This document shows positions 25,707-33,602 of a stretch of 64,000 nucleotides of DNA, in pieces. Where the stretch lies: NCBI GenBank assembly GCA_022241475.1, contig JAKOMT010000003.1, positions 143,125 to 207,124 of the forward strand. The letters are read 5' to 3'. This DNA comes from Microvirga sp. (GTDB lineage Bacteria > Pseudomonadota > Alphaproteobacteria > Rhizobiales > Beijerinckiaceae). The position numbers and the translations under genes were made by a program. Each line of letters starts with the position of its first letter. Position 1 is the first letter of the stretch. Under the pieces are notes generated by a model. The model made no database searches. It was not told the origin of the DNA and was given only the letters and a program-made list of their open reading frames with translations.

Positions 25707-26795
25707 ATGAAGATCACGAAAGTCGGCCCTCTGGCCGTCGGCGCCGCCGTCATCGGCCTGTTCCCCTTGGCGAATCCGGCCGCTGCCCAGGATCTCGCGG
25801 GCAAGACCGTCGAATTCGTCATTCCCTTCGCCGAATCCGGCGGATCGGCCCAGTGGGCGAACTTCTTCGCGCCGCTCCTCAGCCAGCATCTGCCCGGCAA
25901 CCCGACCGTCGTCGTCCGCTACCGTCCGGGCGCGGGTTCGACCGCCGGCGCCAACTGGTTCCAGGAGCAGACGAACGGCGACGGCACCGTCGTGTTCGGA
26001 ACGTCCGGCTCGACGCAGTTCCCGTACCTGCTCGGCGATCCGCGCGTGCGCTACGAATACAAGGACTGGAAAGTGGTCCTCTCGTCCGGCACCGGCGGCG
26101 TCGTCTATCTGCCCGCCGATCTCGGCGAGCGCTATGACGGCAGCTTCAACGACCTGAAGGACGAAGACTATCTCTACGGCTCGCAGGGCGCGACGACGCT
26201 CGATCTCGTGCCGCTCCTCGCCTTCAAGCTTCTCGGCCTGAACGTCGATCCCGTCTTCGGCATCGAAGGCCGCGGCGACGGCCGCCTGATGTTCGAGCGC
26301 GGCGAAGCCAACATCGACTACCAGACCTCGTCGGCCTACATCCGCAGCGTGCAGCCGCTCGTCGACCAGAACCTCGCGGTCCCGGCCTTCACCTACGGCT
26401 TCCTCGACGCCAACGGCGAGATCGTCCGCGATCCGACCTTCCCGGACATCCCGTCCTTCAAGGAAGTCTGCGAGGCGACCGAGGGCTGCGAGACGTCCGG
26501 CGTGGGCTGGGACGCCTGGAACGCGTTCTTCGTCGCCGGCTTCGCCGCGCAGAAGCTCGTCTACCTGCCGGGCACCGCGACGCAGGAAGTCGTCGACATG
26601 TACACCAAGGCCTTCGACGACATCATCGCCCGTCCGGACTTCGCGCAGATTTCCGGTGAAGCGCTCGGCGAGTATCCCCAGGGCACCGGCGCCGCGGCTC
26701 TCGCGGCCAACGAGCAGGCCATCACGGTGACGCCAGAGGCCAAGCAGTACGTCCTCGACTGGCTTCGGGACGATTACAACATCACCATGCAGTGA
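25707..26795 (+). CDS. Divergent TTT-type solute-binding protein
   Basis: A 362-residue secreted binding protein. The start at 25707 is chosen because GGGAGA precedes it. The signal peptide is cleaved probably after AAA at residue 27, before QDLAGKTVEFVIPFAESGGSAQW. That first strand and Ser/Gly loop correspond to the Bug-family ligand site, but the protein is ~35 residues longer than usual and contains a Cys pair (EVCEATEGCE) possibly forming a disulfide in the periplasm. It lies directly before a TctA-TctB fusion and is its evident partner. Position between two tautomerase genes suggests a tricarboxylate ligand related to oxalomesaconate or aconitate (inference). Confidence 0.87.
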   Translation: MKITKVGPLAVGAAVIGLFPLANPAAAQDLAGKTVEFVIPFAESGGSAQWANFFAPLLSQHLPGNPTVVVRYRPGAGSTAGANWFQEQTNGDGTVVFGTSGSTQFPYLLGDPRVRYEYKDWKVVLSSGTGGVVYLPADLGERYDGSFNDLKDEDYLYGSQGATTLDLVPLLAFKLLGLNVDPVFGIEGRGDGRLMFERGEANIDYQTSSAYIRSVQPLVDQNLAVPAFTYGFLDANGEIVRDPTFPDIPSFKEVCEATEGCETSGVGWDAWNAFFVAGFAAQKLVYLPGTATQEVVDMYTKAFDDIIARPDFAQISGEALGEYPQGTGAAALAANEQAITVTPEAKQYVLDWLRDDYNITMQ

Positions 26796-26826
26796 CGGCG
26801 TTGCGTTGACCTGAACCTGCTTGCGT

Positions 26827-26849
26827 CCCCCGCCGCCTTGCGGCGGGGG
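26827..26849 (+). terminator. GC hairpin between binding protein and permease
   Basis: Perfect 10-base arms (CCCCCGCCGC at 26827-26836 and its complement at 26840-26849) with a three-base CTT loop. It lies 31 bases after the binding-protein stop and 32 before the permease start. This is typical of a processing or stability hairpin that raises binding-protein over permease yield. Confidence 0.65.
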
Positions 26850-26881
26850 CTTCCCGCACACTTTACTAGCGAGGCCTCCCA

Positions 26882-28897
26882 ATGGACCTCATGGACATCG
26901 CGCTTCCCGCGTTGACGGAAGCGCTCACCCTCGTCCTGCAGCCTCAGCAACTGATGTTCCTCGCGCTCGGTGTGGTGCTGGGGCTTGCGGTCGGCATCCT
27001 GCCCGGGCTCGGCGGAATCGCCGGTCTGTCGCTCGTGCTGCCGTTCATGTACGGCATGGACCCCGTCTCCGGTCTCGCGCTCATGGTCGGGCTCATCGCG
27101 GTGATCCCGACGTCGGACACTTTCTCCTCCGTCCTGCTCGGCATTCCGGGCTCCAGTTCGGCGCAGGCGACGGTGCTCGACGGCTTTCCGCTCGCCCGTC
27201 AGGGGCAGGCGGCCCGCGCGCTGTCGGCGGCGTTCATGTGCTCTCTCTACGGCGGGCTCATCAGCGCGGTGATCCTCACCGTCTTCATCTTCTTCGCGCG
27301 GCCGCTGATCCTCGCCTTCGGCCTGCCCGAGATGCTGATGCTGACGGTGCTCGGCCTGTCCATGGTCGCGATTCTCGCCGGGCGCGTTCCGCTCAAGGGG
27401 GTCGTCGCGGCCGGTCTCGGCCTGCTCGCCGGCACGATCGGCGCCGCAGGCGCCGGCGGCAGCCTGCGCATGTCGACCTACGACATGCCGTATCTCGTCG
27501 ACGGGCTGCAGCTCATCATCGTCGGTCTCGGCATCTACGCCGTCCCCGAGATCGTCGCGCTCCTGCGCGAAGACAAGAGCATCGCCAAGGCCGGCAAGCT
27601 CGGCAAGGGCCTGTTCACCGGCGTCGTCGACTGGTTCAAGAACATTTGGCTTTCGACCGTCGGCGCGATGATCGGCGTCGTCGTCGGCATCATCCCCGGC
27701 CTCGGCGGCTCGGTCGTCGACTGGCTCGCCTACGGCTACACCGTGCAGACCGCCAAGGACCGCTCGAAATTCGGCAAGGGCGACATCCGCGGCGTGATCG
27801 GGCCGGAATCCTCCGCCAACGCCACGCTCGGCGGCTCGCTGGTGCCGACGCTGATCTTCGGCATTCCCGGTTCGGGCACGATGGCGATCTTCCTCGGCGG
27901 GCTGGCGTTGCTGAACCTGTCGCCAGGCCCCCACATGGTGCGCCAGAACCTCGACGTGACGTACACGATCGTCTGGTCGCTGGCGATCGCCAACGTGATC
28001 GGCGCGGGCCTGTGTATCCTGCTCGCTGCCCAGATCGCCAAGGTCACGCGCATCCGCTTCGCGATCCTCGCGCCGATCCTGTTCATGCTCATCGCCTTCG
28101 CGGCCTTCCAGTCGCGCCAGTCCATGGGCGACCTGATCGCGTTGATCTGCATCGGATTCCTAGGAATTCTGCTGCGCCGGTTCGATTATTCGCGCCCGGC
28201 CTTCCTGATCGGTTTCGTGCTCTCGTCGCAGGCGGAGGCCTTCGCGAACATGGCCAACCAGATCGCGACCTCGCGGTTCAATCGCGGCTTCTGGAACGGC
28301 ATGGATTACATCGCCTCGCCGCTGGCCCTGACGATCCTCGTGCTCACGATCCTGTCCGTCGTCATCGGATTACGCGGAGCCAAGCTCATTCGCGAGAACG
28401 ACGCGGAGGCGACGGGCAGCAAGCGAAGCTCCGTGATCTTCCTGATCTGCGTCACGGCCTACGTCCTCGTCTCCGTGATCGACGCCGCGCAGATCAACCG
28501 CATCGGCGACAAGATCTTTCCGCTGACTGTCGGCTGCGTGACGCTCGTCGCCTGCGCGCTCCTGTTCCTGCGCATGCGCCGCTCGCCCGAGACCGATCCC
28601 GTTTTCGTGGATCTGGAGCAGGGCGGGGCCGACGCCAAGCTGCCCTACGGGCTCTGGGGAACGCTCGGCTGGTTCGCCATGCTGCTCGGCCTCTCGCTGC
28701 TCTTCGGCTTCGTCATCGCGCTGACGATCTTCCTGCTCTCGTTCTTCCGCATCCGAGCGGGGCAGAGCTTGTTCATGACGCTGGTCTACACATCCGGCGC
28801 CGTCGCCGCGATCATCTTCTTCGCCTCGGTCCTCGGGCGCGACTTCCCGCCGGGCCTCCTGCAGTCCTACGTCAACCTTCCCTGGCCGCTCAGATGA
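26882..28897 (+). CDS. TctA-TctB fusion permease
   Basis: A 671-residue membrane protein, longer than any single TTT subunit. Residues ~1-500 are TctA: VGILPGLGGIAGLSLVLPFMYGMDP, LGIPGSSSAQATVLDGFPLA, and in the second half IIPGLGGSVVDWLAYG, with FGKGDIRGVIGPESSANATLGGSL. Residues ~510-671 form a TctB-like domain: two N-terminal spans, an acidic linker (PETDPVFVDLEQGGADAK) and two C-terminal spans ending GLLQSYVNLPWPLR. No separate tctB is present nearby, so the small subunit is supplied as this fusion. The stop overlaps the downstream tautomerase ATG by four bases (ATGA), giving coupled translation. Confidence 0.9.
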   Translation: MDLMDIALPALTEALTLVLQPQQLMFLALGVVLGLAVGILPGLGGIAGLSLVLPFMYGMDPVSGLALMVGLIAVIPTSDTFSSVLLGIPGSSSAQATVLDGFPLARQGQAARALSAAFMCSLYGGLISAVILTVFIFFARPLILAFGLPEMLMLTVLGLSMVAILAGRVPLKGVVAAGLGLLAGTIGAAGAGGSLRMSTYDMPYLVDGLQLIIVGLGIYAVPEIVALLREDKSIAKAGKLGKGLFTGVVDWFKNIWLSTVGAMIGVVVGIIPGLGGSVVDWLAYGYTVQTAKDRSKFGKGDIRGVIGPESSANATLGGSLVPTLIFGIPGSGTMAIFLGGLALLNLSPGPHMVRQNLDVTYTIVWSLAIANVIGAGLCILLAAQIAKVTRIRFAILAPILFMLIAFAAFQSRQSMGDLIALICIGFLGILLRRFDYSRPAFLIGFVLSSQAEAFANMANQIATSRFNRGFWNGMDYIASPLALTILVLTILSVVIGLRGAKLIRENDAEATGSKRSSVIFLICVTAYVLVSVIDAAQINRIGDKIFPLTVGCVTLVACALLFLRMRRSPETDPVFVDLEQGGADAKLPYGLWGTLGWFAMLLGLSLLFGFVIALTIFLLSFFRIRAGQSLFMTLVYTSGAVAAIIFFASVLGRDFPPGLLQSYVNLPWPLR

Positions 28898-29985
28898 CAC
28901 AGACAGCCATTCCCTATCTCTTCCTGCGCGGCGGCACGTCGCGCGGGCCCTACTTCAACCGGGCCGATCTGCCCGAGGACCGCGAGGCCCTTTCGCGGAT
29001 TCTCCTCGCCGTCGTCGGGGCCGGGCATCGGCTCAACATCGACGGGATCGGCGGCGGCAACGCCGTCACCAACAAGGTCGCGATGCTTTCGCGGTCGCAA
29101 TCCCCCGACGCCGACATCGATTACTTCTTCGGTCAGGTGGCGGTGGAGGAGCGGCTCGTCGACTACAAGCCGACCTGCGGCAACATCCTTGTCGGCGTCG
29201 GCCCCGCCGCAATCGAGATGGGGCTCATCCCCGCGCAAGACGGCGAGACGCGCGTGCGCATCCGCGCCGTCAACACCAACGCCCTCGTCGAGGCGATCGT
29301 CCAGACGCCGGGCGGGCGCGTGCGCTACGACGGCGACGCGGTCGTCGACGGCGTCCCGGGAACGGCGGCGCCCGTCGGCCTCAACTTCCTCGACGTGGTC
29401 GGGACGAGTTGCGGATCGTTCCTGCCCACGGGGGCGCTGCGGGACGTCATCGACGGGATCGAGATCACCTGCATGGACGTCGCCATGCCGATGGCCATCG
29501 CCCGCGCCTCCGATTTCGGCCTCACCGGATACGAGACGGCTCAGGAGCTCGACGCCAACCGCGAGTTCTACGCGCGGATGGAGCCGATTCGCATCGAAGC
29601 TGGCCGTCGGATGGGGCTCGGCGACGTGACGAAGTCGGTCACGCCGAAATTCGGCCTGCTCGCCGCGCCGCGCGAGGGCGGCGCCATCTGCGCCCGCTAC
29701 TTCATGCCGTGGGACTGCCATCCCTCGCTCGCCGTCACGGGCTCGCAATGCATCGCCGCCTGCGCGCTGACGCCGGGCACGGTGGCCGACGGGCTCGGGC
29801 GCATTCCATCCGGCAAGCCGGCCTTGATGCGCATCGAGCATCCGATGGGGGCGATCGAGGTCACGGTCGATTACGACGACAGCGGCGCGGACGGGTTCAC
29901 GCTCAAGTCGGCCGGGCTCGTGCGCACGGCCCGTCTGATCGCGCGCGGCGAGGTCCTCGTCCCGGCGTCGGCCTACGCCGGATGA
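28894..29985 (+). CDS. Second PrpF/GalD-like isomerase
   Basis: A 363-residue paralogue of the galD product at 24456. It has FLRGGTSRGPYF at the start, LNIDGIGGGNAVTNKVAMLS, CGNILVGVGPAAIEMGL, GTSCGSFLPTG and CHPSLAVTGSQCIAACAL. These are the PrpF landmarks, but sequence differs throughout, so this is an old duplication or separate acquisition. Known PrpF-family reactions include 4-oxalomesaconate tautomerisation and methylaconitate cis-trans isomerisation. Translation is coupled to the transporter permease by an ATGA overlap, suggesting it acts first on the imported compound (inference). Confidence 0.9.
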   Translation: MTQTAIPYLFLRGGTSRGPYFNRADLPEDREALSRILLAVVGAGHRLNIDGIGGGNAVTNKVAMLSRSQSPDADIDYFFGQVAVEERLVDYKPTCGNILVGVGPAAIEMGLIPAQDGETRVRIRAVNTNALVEAIVQTPGGRVRYDGDAVVDGVPGTAAPVGLNFLDVVGTSCGSFLPTGALRDVIDGIEITCMDVAMPMAIARASDFGLTGYETAQELDANREFYARMEPIRIEAGRRMGLGDVTKSVTPKFGLLAAPREGGAICARYFMPWDCHPSLAVTGSQCIAACALTPGTVADGLGRIPSGKPALMRIEHPMGAIEVTVDYDDSGADGFTLKSAGLVRTARLIARGEVLVPASAYAG

Positions 29986-30025
29986 GCGACGCGTCGCGGC
30001 CGGCGTCGGGGGGCTGCGGCCCGTC

Positions 30026-30808
30026 ATGAGCCTTGCGGACCTGGCGTCGGTCGACGCCCTCACGCTGGCGTCGTTCCTGCCGCCGGAGCTGGATCCGCCC
30101 GTGGCGCTGATCCTGCTCGCCGCGAGCGCCCTCGCGTCGTTCATCACGATCGCCTTCGGCATCGGGGGCGGCGTTCTGCTGCTCGCGGTGATGGCGAGCC
30201 TCGTGCCGCCGGCGATGCTCATCCCGGTTCACGGACTCGTCCAGTTCGGCTCGAACGTCGGACGTGTGGTGTTCATGTTCCGCTACGTGAGCTGGCGCGA
30301 CACCTGGGTGTTCACCATCGGCTCGTTCATCGGCGTCGCGGCGGGCGGCGCCCTCGTCGTCAACCTGCCGCCCGCACTGGTGCAGATCGGCGTCGGCCTG
30401 TTCGTCATCTGGTCGGTCTTCGTGAGCCCGCCCGCCTGGCTGCGGCGCTTCGCGCTCGTGACCGGCGCGATCTCGAGCTTCCTGACGATGTTCTTCGGCG
30501 CGACGGGCGTTTTCGTCGCGTCCTTCACGAAGTCGCTGCGGCTCGATCGCCACGCCCACGTGGCGACGCACGGCACGCTGATGTCGGTGCAGCATCTCCT
30601 CAAGACGCTGATGTTCGGGTTCCTCGGCTTCGCTTTCGGCCCCTGGCTCGTTTTCTGCGTGGCGATGATCACGGCGGGCGCGGTCGGCACGTTCCTCGGG
30701 CGCCTCGTCCTCGACCGCATCTCCGACAAGCGCTTCCGCATCGCGCTCGACGTGACGCTGGTGCTGCTCTCGGCGCGGCTGATCTGGCAGGGGCTGTTCT
30801 CCGGCTGA
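30026..30808 (+). CDS. TSUP (TauE/SafE) family permease
   Basis: A 260-residue membrane protein with the TauE/SafE layout: an initial span with ASFITIAFGIGGGVLLLAVMASLVPPAMLIPVHGLVQFGSN, the family's first glycine-rich repeat, and a second, inverted repeat (LTMFFGATGVFVASFTKSL, then THGTLMSVQHLLKTLMFGFLGFAFGPWL). Members export or import sulfonates, sulfite or small organic anions. It is 40 bases after the tautomerase on the same strand and so is probably the last gene of the transport/catabolic operon, but its substrate is unknown. It converges with an AbrB-family gene. Confidence 0.87.
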   Translation: MSLADLASVDALTLASFLPPELDPPVALILLAASALASFITIAFGIGGGVLLLAVMASLVPPAMLIPVHGLVQFGSNVGRVVFMFRYVSWRDTWVFTIGSFIGVAAGGALVVNLPPALVQIGVGLFVIWSVFVSPPAWLRRFALVTGAISSFLTMFFGATGVFVASFTKSLRLDRHAHVATHGTLMSVQHLLKTLMFGFLGFAFGPWLVFCVAMITAGAVGTFLGRLVLDRISDKRFRIALDVTLVLLSARLIWQGLFSG

Positions 30809-30818
30809 GCGCCGGGGC

Positions 30819-31871
30819 TCAATCGTCGAGGTCGGGCGGCTTGCGGCTGAACTTCATCAGCCGGGCCGCGATCGGCGCGCCCGCGATGACGAGGATGATC
30901 CGCGCCAGGTGATGCGTGACGACGAACCCCAGATCGGCCCCGGCGATGATCGCGAGCATGGTCATCTCCGCCTGACCGCCCGGGGCGAAGGCGAGGAAGC
31001 CCTCGACCGGCCGCGCGAGGCCCGTCAACGTCACCAGTTCGGTGAACGCGGCGGCGAGCGCCGCGAGCATGATCACGAACGCGACGCCCGCCGCCACGAA
31101 GTTGCGAAGGTCGCGCAACGTCACGCCGACGTAATGCACGCCGATGCCGATCCCGATGAAGACCTGCGCGGCGATGATCGCCTCCTCGGGCGGGCGCATG
31201 TGGATCAGTCCGGCGAGGCTGAGGCAGGCGGTCACCACGAGCGGCCCGATGATCGCCGCGCCGAACAGCCCGATGCGCTCGCCGCCCTTCCAGCCGACGA
31301 GGGCCGCGACGACCATCAGGGCCAGTTCGACGACCGGAATGTCCGCGGCCGGCAGGCCGAGGGGATTGGTCAGCGAGACGCCGTAGAACGTCGTCAGGAT
31401 GATCGGCGCGAGCGTGATGATGATCAGCATCCGCGTGGCGTGGATGAGCGACAGGGCGCGCACGTCCGCCCCAGCCTCGGCTCCGAACACCACCATGTCC
31501 TGCAGCCCGCCGGGCATGGCCGCGTAGTAGGAGGTCGCCGGATCGAATCCGAGTCGCCGGAAGAAGGGCACGCCGACGAGGCCGATCAAGAGGATGTAGA
31601 GCGGCATCAGCGCCACTGAGAGCGCCATGACCGGCAGCTGGCCGAGCAGCGCCGGCGTCACCGAGGCTCCCACCGCGACGCCCAGCACCGTGCGCGCGCC
31701 GGTCGACACCGCCCCCATGCCCTGCAGTTTCGCGCCGGCCAGCGCCGCGACGAGGCAGGCGATCATGGGGCCGAACAGAAACGGCAGGGGCAGATCGAGA
31801 GCCACGAAGACCGCCGACCCGAGCAGGGCGACGACGAGCGTCGCAGCGCGACGGCGGGTGAAGAAGGACAT
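30819..31871 (-). CDS. AbrB-family (PF05145) membrane protein
   Basis: A 350-residue homologue of the protein at 2122-3198. The start at 31871 (MSFFTRRR) is chosen for GGAG six bases upstream; a longer frame begins within the putative operator. The duplicated family motifs are PLPFLFGPMIACL near the start, YYAAMPGGLQDMVVFGAEAGAD about residue 120, and LAFAPGGQAEMTMLAIIAGADLGFV near residue 300. Function is not firmly established for the family. It is divergent from the catabolic cluster that starts at 32072, with a GntR-type palindrome in between, and may transport a carboxylate of that pathway. Confidence 0.87.
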   Translation of the reverse strand: MSFFTRRRAATLVVALLGSAVFVALDLPLPFLFGPMIACLVAALAGAKLQGMGAVSTGARTVLGVAVGASVTPALLGQLPVMALSVALMPLYILLIGLVGVPFFRRLGFDPATSYYAAMPGGLQDMVVFGAEAGADVRALSLIHATRMLIIITLAPIILTTFYGVSLTNPLGLPAADIPVVELALMVVAALVGWKGGERIGLFGAAIIGPLVVTACLSLAGLIHMRPPEEAIIAAQVFIGIGIGVHYVGVTLRDLRNFVAAGVAFVIMLAALAAAFTELVTLTGLARPVEGFLAFAPGGQAEMTMLAIIAGADLGFVVTHHLARIILVIAGAPIAARLMKFSRKPPDLDD

Positions 31872-31916
31872 GGCGGCTCCGGGCCCGGGTCGATCCCCGG
31901 ATTTGGATGTATTCAT

Positions 31917-31926
31917 CTGTATACAG
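31917..31926. promoter_or_regulatory. GntR-type palindrome upstream of the AbrB-family gene
   Basis: CTGTATACAG is a perfect palindrome, 45 bases before the AbrB-family start and 146 bases before the 32072 gene. Its TGTATACA centre is the core of many FadR-subfamily GntR operators. The flanks (TGTATTCAT on the left) are AT-rich. No GntR gene is in the window, so the regulator would be encoded elsewhere. Confidence 0.4.
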
Positions 31927-32071
31927 TAAGTGGCGTTTCGCAAGAGAGCTACATCGTCTCCGGTGGAAAACCCCAATCGGGCTTGGTCCTCGCGACCCGC
32001 GCGCCCTGTCGATCGCGCTTGCCTTCGGCGCGCGCCGCTCGGCACTCTCCCGATTTGAGGGAGACGCGCCA

Positions 32072-32734
32072 ATGTGGACGAACGAGCAACCGATCGGCGT
32101 CATGGCGATCTGGCACGGCGTCGCGCCGGGCTTCGAAGCCGAGATGCGCGCCTGGTATGACCGCGAGCATCATTTCGAACGCCTCGCCGTTCCTGGTTTC
32201 CTGCGGGTTCGTCGTTACGAGGCCGAGGGCGGCGGGCCCGCCATCTTCGTACGCTACGAAACGCGCGACGTGGGCGTGCTGTCCTCGCCGGGTTATCTCG
32301 CCCGGCTGAACGATCCGACCCCCTGGACCCGGCGCGTTCAACCATATGTGCGCGACTACACGCGCGCTGTCTGCGTGCGGCGCTGGCGGATCGGCGCGGC
32401 GCAGGGCGGCTTCGTCGCCGCGATCCGGATGTCCGACGTCCCGCCCCCGGACGCCGACCTGCGCGCGCTCGCCGGCGCGCTCGGGCAGGGAGAGGGCGTT
32501 CTGGGGGCGGAACTCATCGAGACGGACGCCGCCCGCTCCTCGATCGCGACGCGTGAACGGGACTTGCGCGCCGCGGGCGAGAATCCGCTCGCGGCGGCTT
32601 TGATCGTTGAGGCGACGGGGCGCGCAGCCGCCGAGGCGGCGGCTGCGAAGGCCCTGGAGACGTTGCCCGATGTCGCGGGCGCCTCCGCATCGATCTATCG
32701 GCTCGCTTTCATTGCAGAGGGTGCCGAAGCATGA
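32072..32734 (+). CDS. DUF4286-like / EthD-like alpha-beta barrel protein
   Basis: A 220-residue cytoplasmic protein. The start at 32072 (MWTNEQP) has GAGGGAG eight bases upstream. The first ~100 residues carry the DUF4286/EthD-like pattern MAIWHGVAPGFEAEMRAWYDREHHFERLAVPGFLRVRRYEA, as in small dimeric alpha-beta barrels. The second half (about 110-220) may be a degenerate second copy of that fold (FVAAIRMSDV at its start). A shorter relative ends the same gene cluster at 46170-46472. EthD-type proteins assist many degradation pathways without a clear reaction; this one may be a small isomerase, lyase or ligand-binding accessory. It precedes the TRAP transporter genes by a 293-base leader. 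Confidence 0.72.
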   Translation: MWTNEQPIGVMAIWHGVAPGFEAEMRAWYDREHHFERLAVPGFLRVRRYEAEGGGPAIFVRYETRDVGVLSSPGYLARLNDPTPWTRRVQPYVRDYTRAVCVRRWRIGAAQGGFVAAIRMSDVPPPDADLRALAGALGQGEGVLGAELIETDAARSSIATRERDLRAAGENPLAAALIVEATGRAAAEAAAAKALETLPDVAGASASIYRLAFIAEGAEA

Positions 32735-33027
32735 GGCGCCCGCCACATTACTATTTAGTCTTTGAATACTCTGGCTCATGAATATCATAATCGGCGCTAG
32801 TTCCAAGGTTTCGGGGCGGTGTTATCGTCGCTGTGTCGGCAAGGATGAAACCATCCGATAAAGAAAATAGCCGACAGGGAAACTGGAAGCTGCGCGCATG
32901 CTTCGCTTATTCAAGGCTCGCTTGGGAGTAAAGTTTCCTTCGAGTCTTGCAGAATTGGGACCGGAAGCAAGACTATCGCGATAATCGCCTGCTTCCTGGC
33001 GCCTGCGTGACGGAGGGGTCATCGAGG
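32735..33027 (+). promoter_or_regulatory. Leader of the TRAP/catabolic cluster with inverted repeats
   Basis: No gene is seen in these 293 bases, which are AT-rich for this genome. They hold AATATCATAA at 32781-32790 (repeated exactly at 39641-39650 before the CoA-transferase genes), GTCGGC/GCCGAC arms at about 32835-32875 enclosing a small GGATG/CATCC stem, AGTCTTGC at 32943-32950 repeated inverted at 32967-32974, and immediately the perfect palindrome TATCGCGATA at 32974-32983. Together these look like a complex promoter with several protein sites. Confidence 0.5.
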
Positions 33028-33600
33028 ATGGACGGAAGTGCACGCGACGAAATCGCCGCGTCTTCAGTCGAGCGTGGGATGAAGACGGACTGGCTGCGCA
33101 TACCGAGGCTGGCGCTGACCGTTCTGCGCCGGATCGTGGACGTGGTCGCGGTGGCGCTCCTGTGCCTCATCATTTTTCTGATCAGCTTCCAGATCCTGGG
33201 GCGCTACTTCTTCAATTACTCGATATCCTGGTCGGAGGAGGCTGCGACCTTCGTGCAGGTCTGGCTGGTGATGCTGGGAGCCGGCATCGCCATGCGCAAC
33301 CGCCACCATGTCGGCATCGACGTGCTCATCGTGCGGTGCCCGCTGATCGTCCAGCGCATCGCCAAGACGGCGTCCTTCCTCCTCGGAATCTGGTTCCTGC
33401 TCGTCGTCATCGTCGGCAGCGCCAGCCTGATCGGCATCGGCATGATCGTGCGCTCCGCCGCGCTCCAGCTTCCCATGGCGATCCCCTACGCGGCGCTGCC
33501 GGTGGGGATGGCCTATTTCCTGATCGAATTCGCCGTCGCGACGCTGCCCGAGATCCGCGACCCGGCCGCGGCCGCCCCGCCACGCTCGCTGGACGACTGA
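33028..33600 (+). CDS. dctQ: TRAP transporter small permease DctQ
   Basis: A 190-residue membrane protein with four spans. The start at 33028 is chosen for GGAGGGG about nine bases upstream; the ATG at 33079 is possible but has no ribosome site. DctQ features are QILGRYFFNYSISWSEEAATFVQVWLVMLGAGIAMRNRHHVGIDVLI, where the W-S/A-E-E motif and the following Gly-rich span are highly conserved. It is the small membrane subunit of a Na+-coupled TRAP carboxylate importer. The stop is two bases before dctM and co-translation is expected. Confidence 0.92.
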   Translation: MDGSARDEIAASSVERGMKTDWLRIPRLALTVLRRIVDVVAVALLCLIIFLISFQILGRYFFNYSISWSEEAATFVQVWLVMLGAGIAMRNRHHVGIDVLIVRCPLIVQRIAKTASFLLGIWFLLVVIVGSASLIGIGMIVRSAALQLPMAIPYAALPVGMAYFLIEFAVATLPEIRDPAAAAPPRSLDD

Positions 33601-33602
33601 CC

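Noticed and set aside
32111..32126. TGGCACG sequence resembling a sigma-54 -24 element
   Set aside because: It is inside the 32072 coding region and lacks a TTGC-type -12 element at the required spacing.
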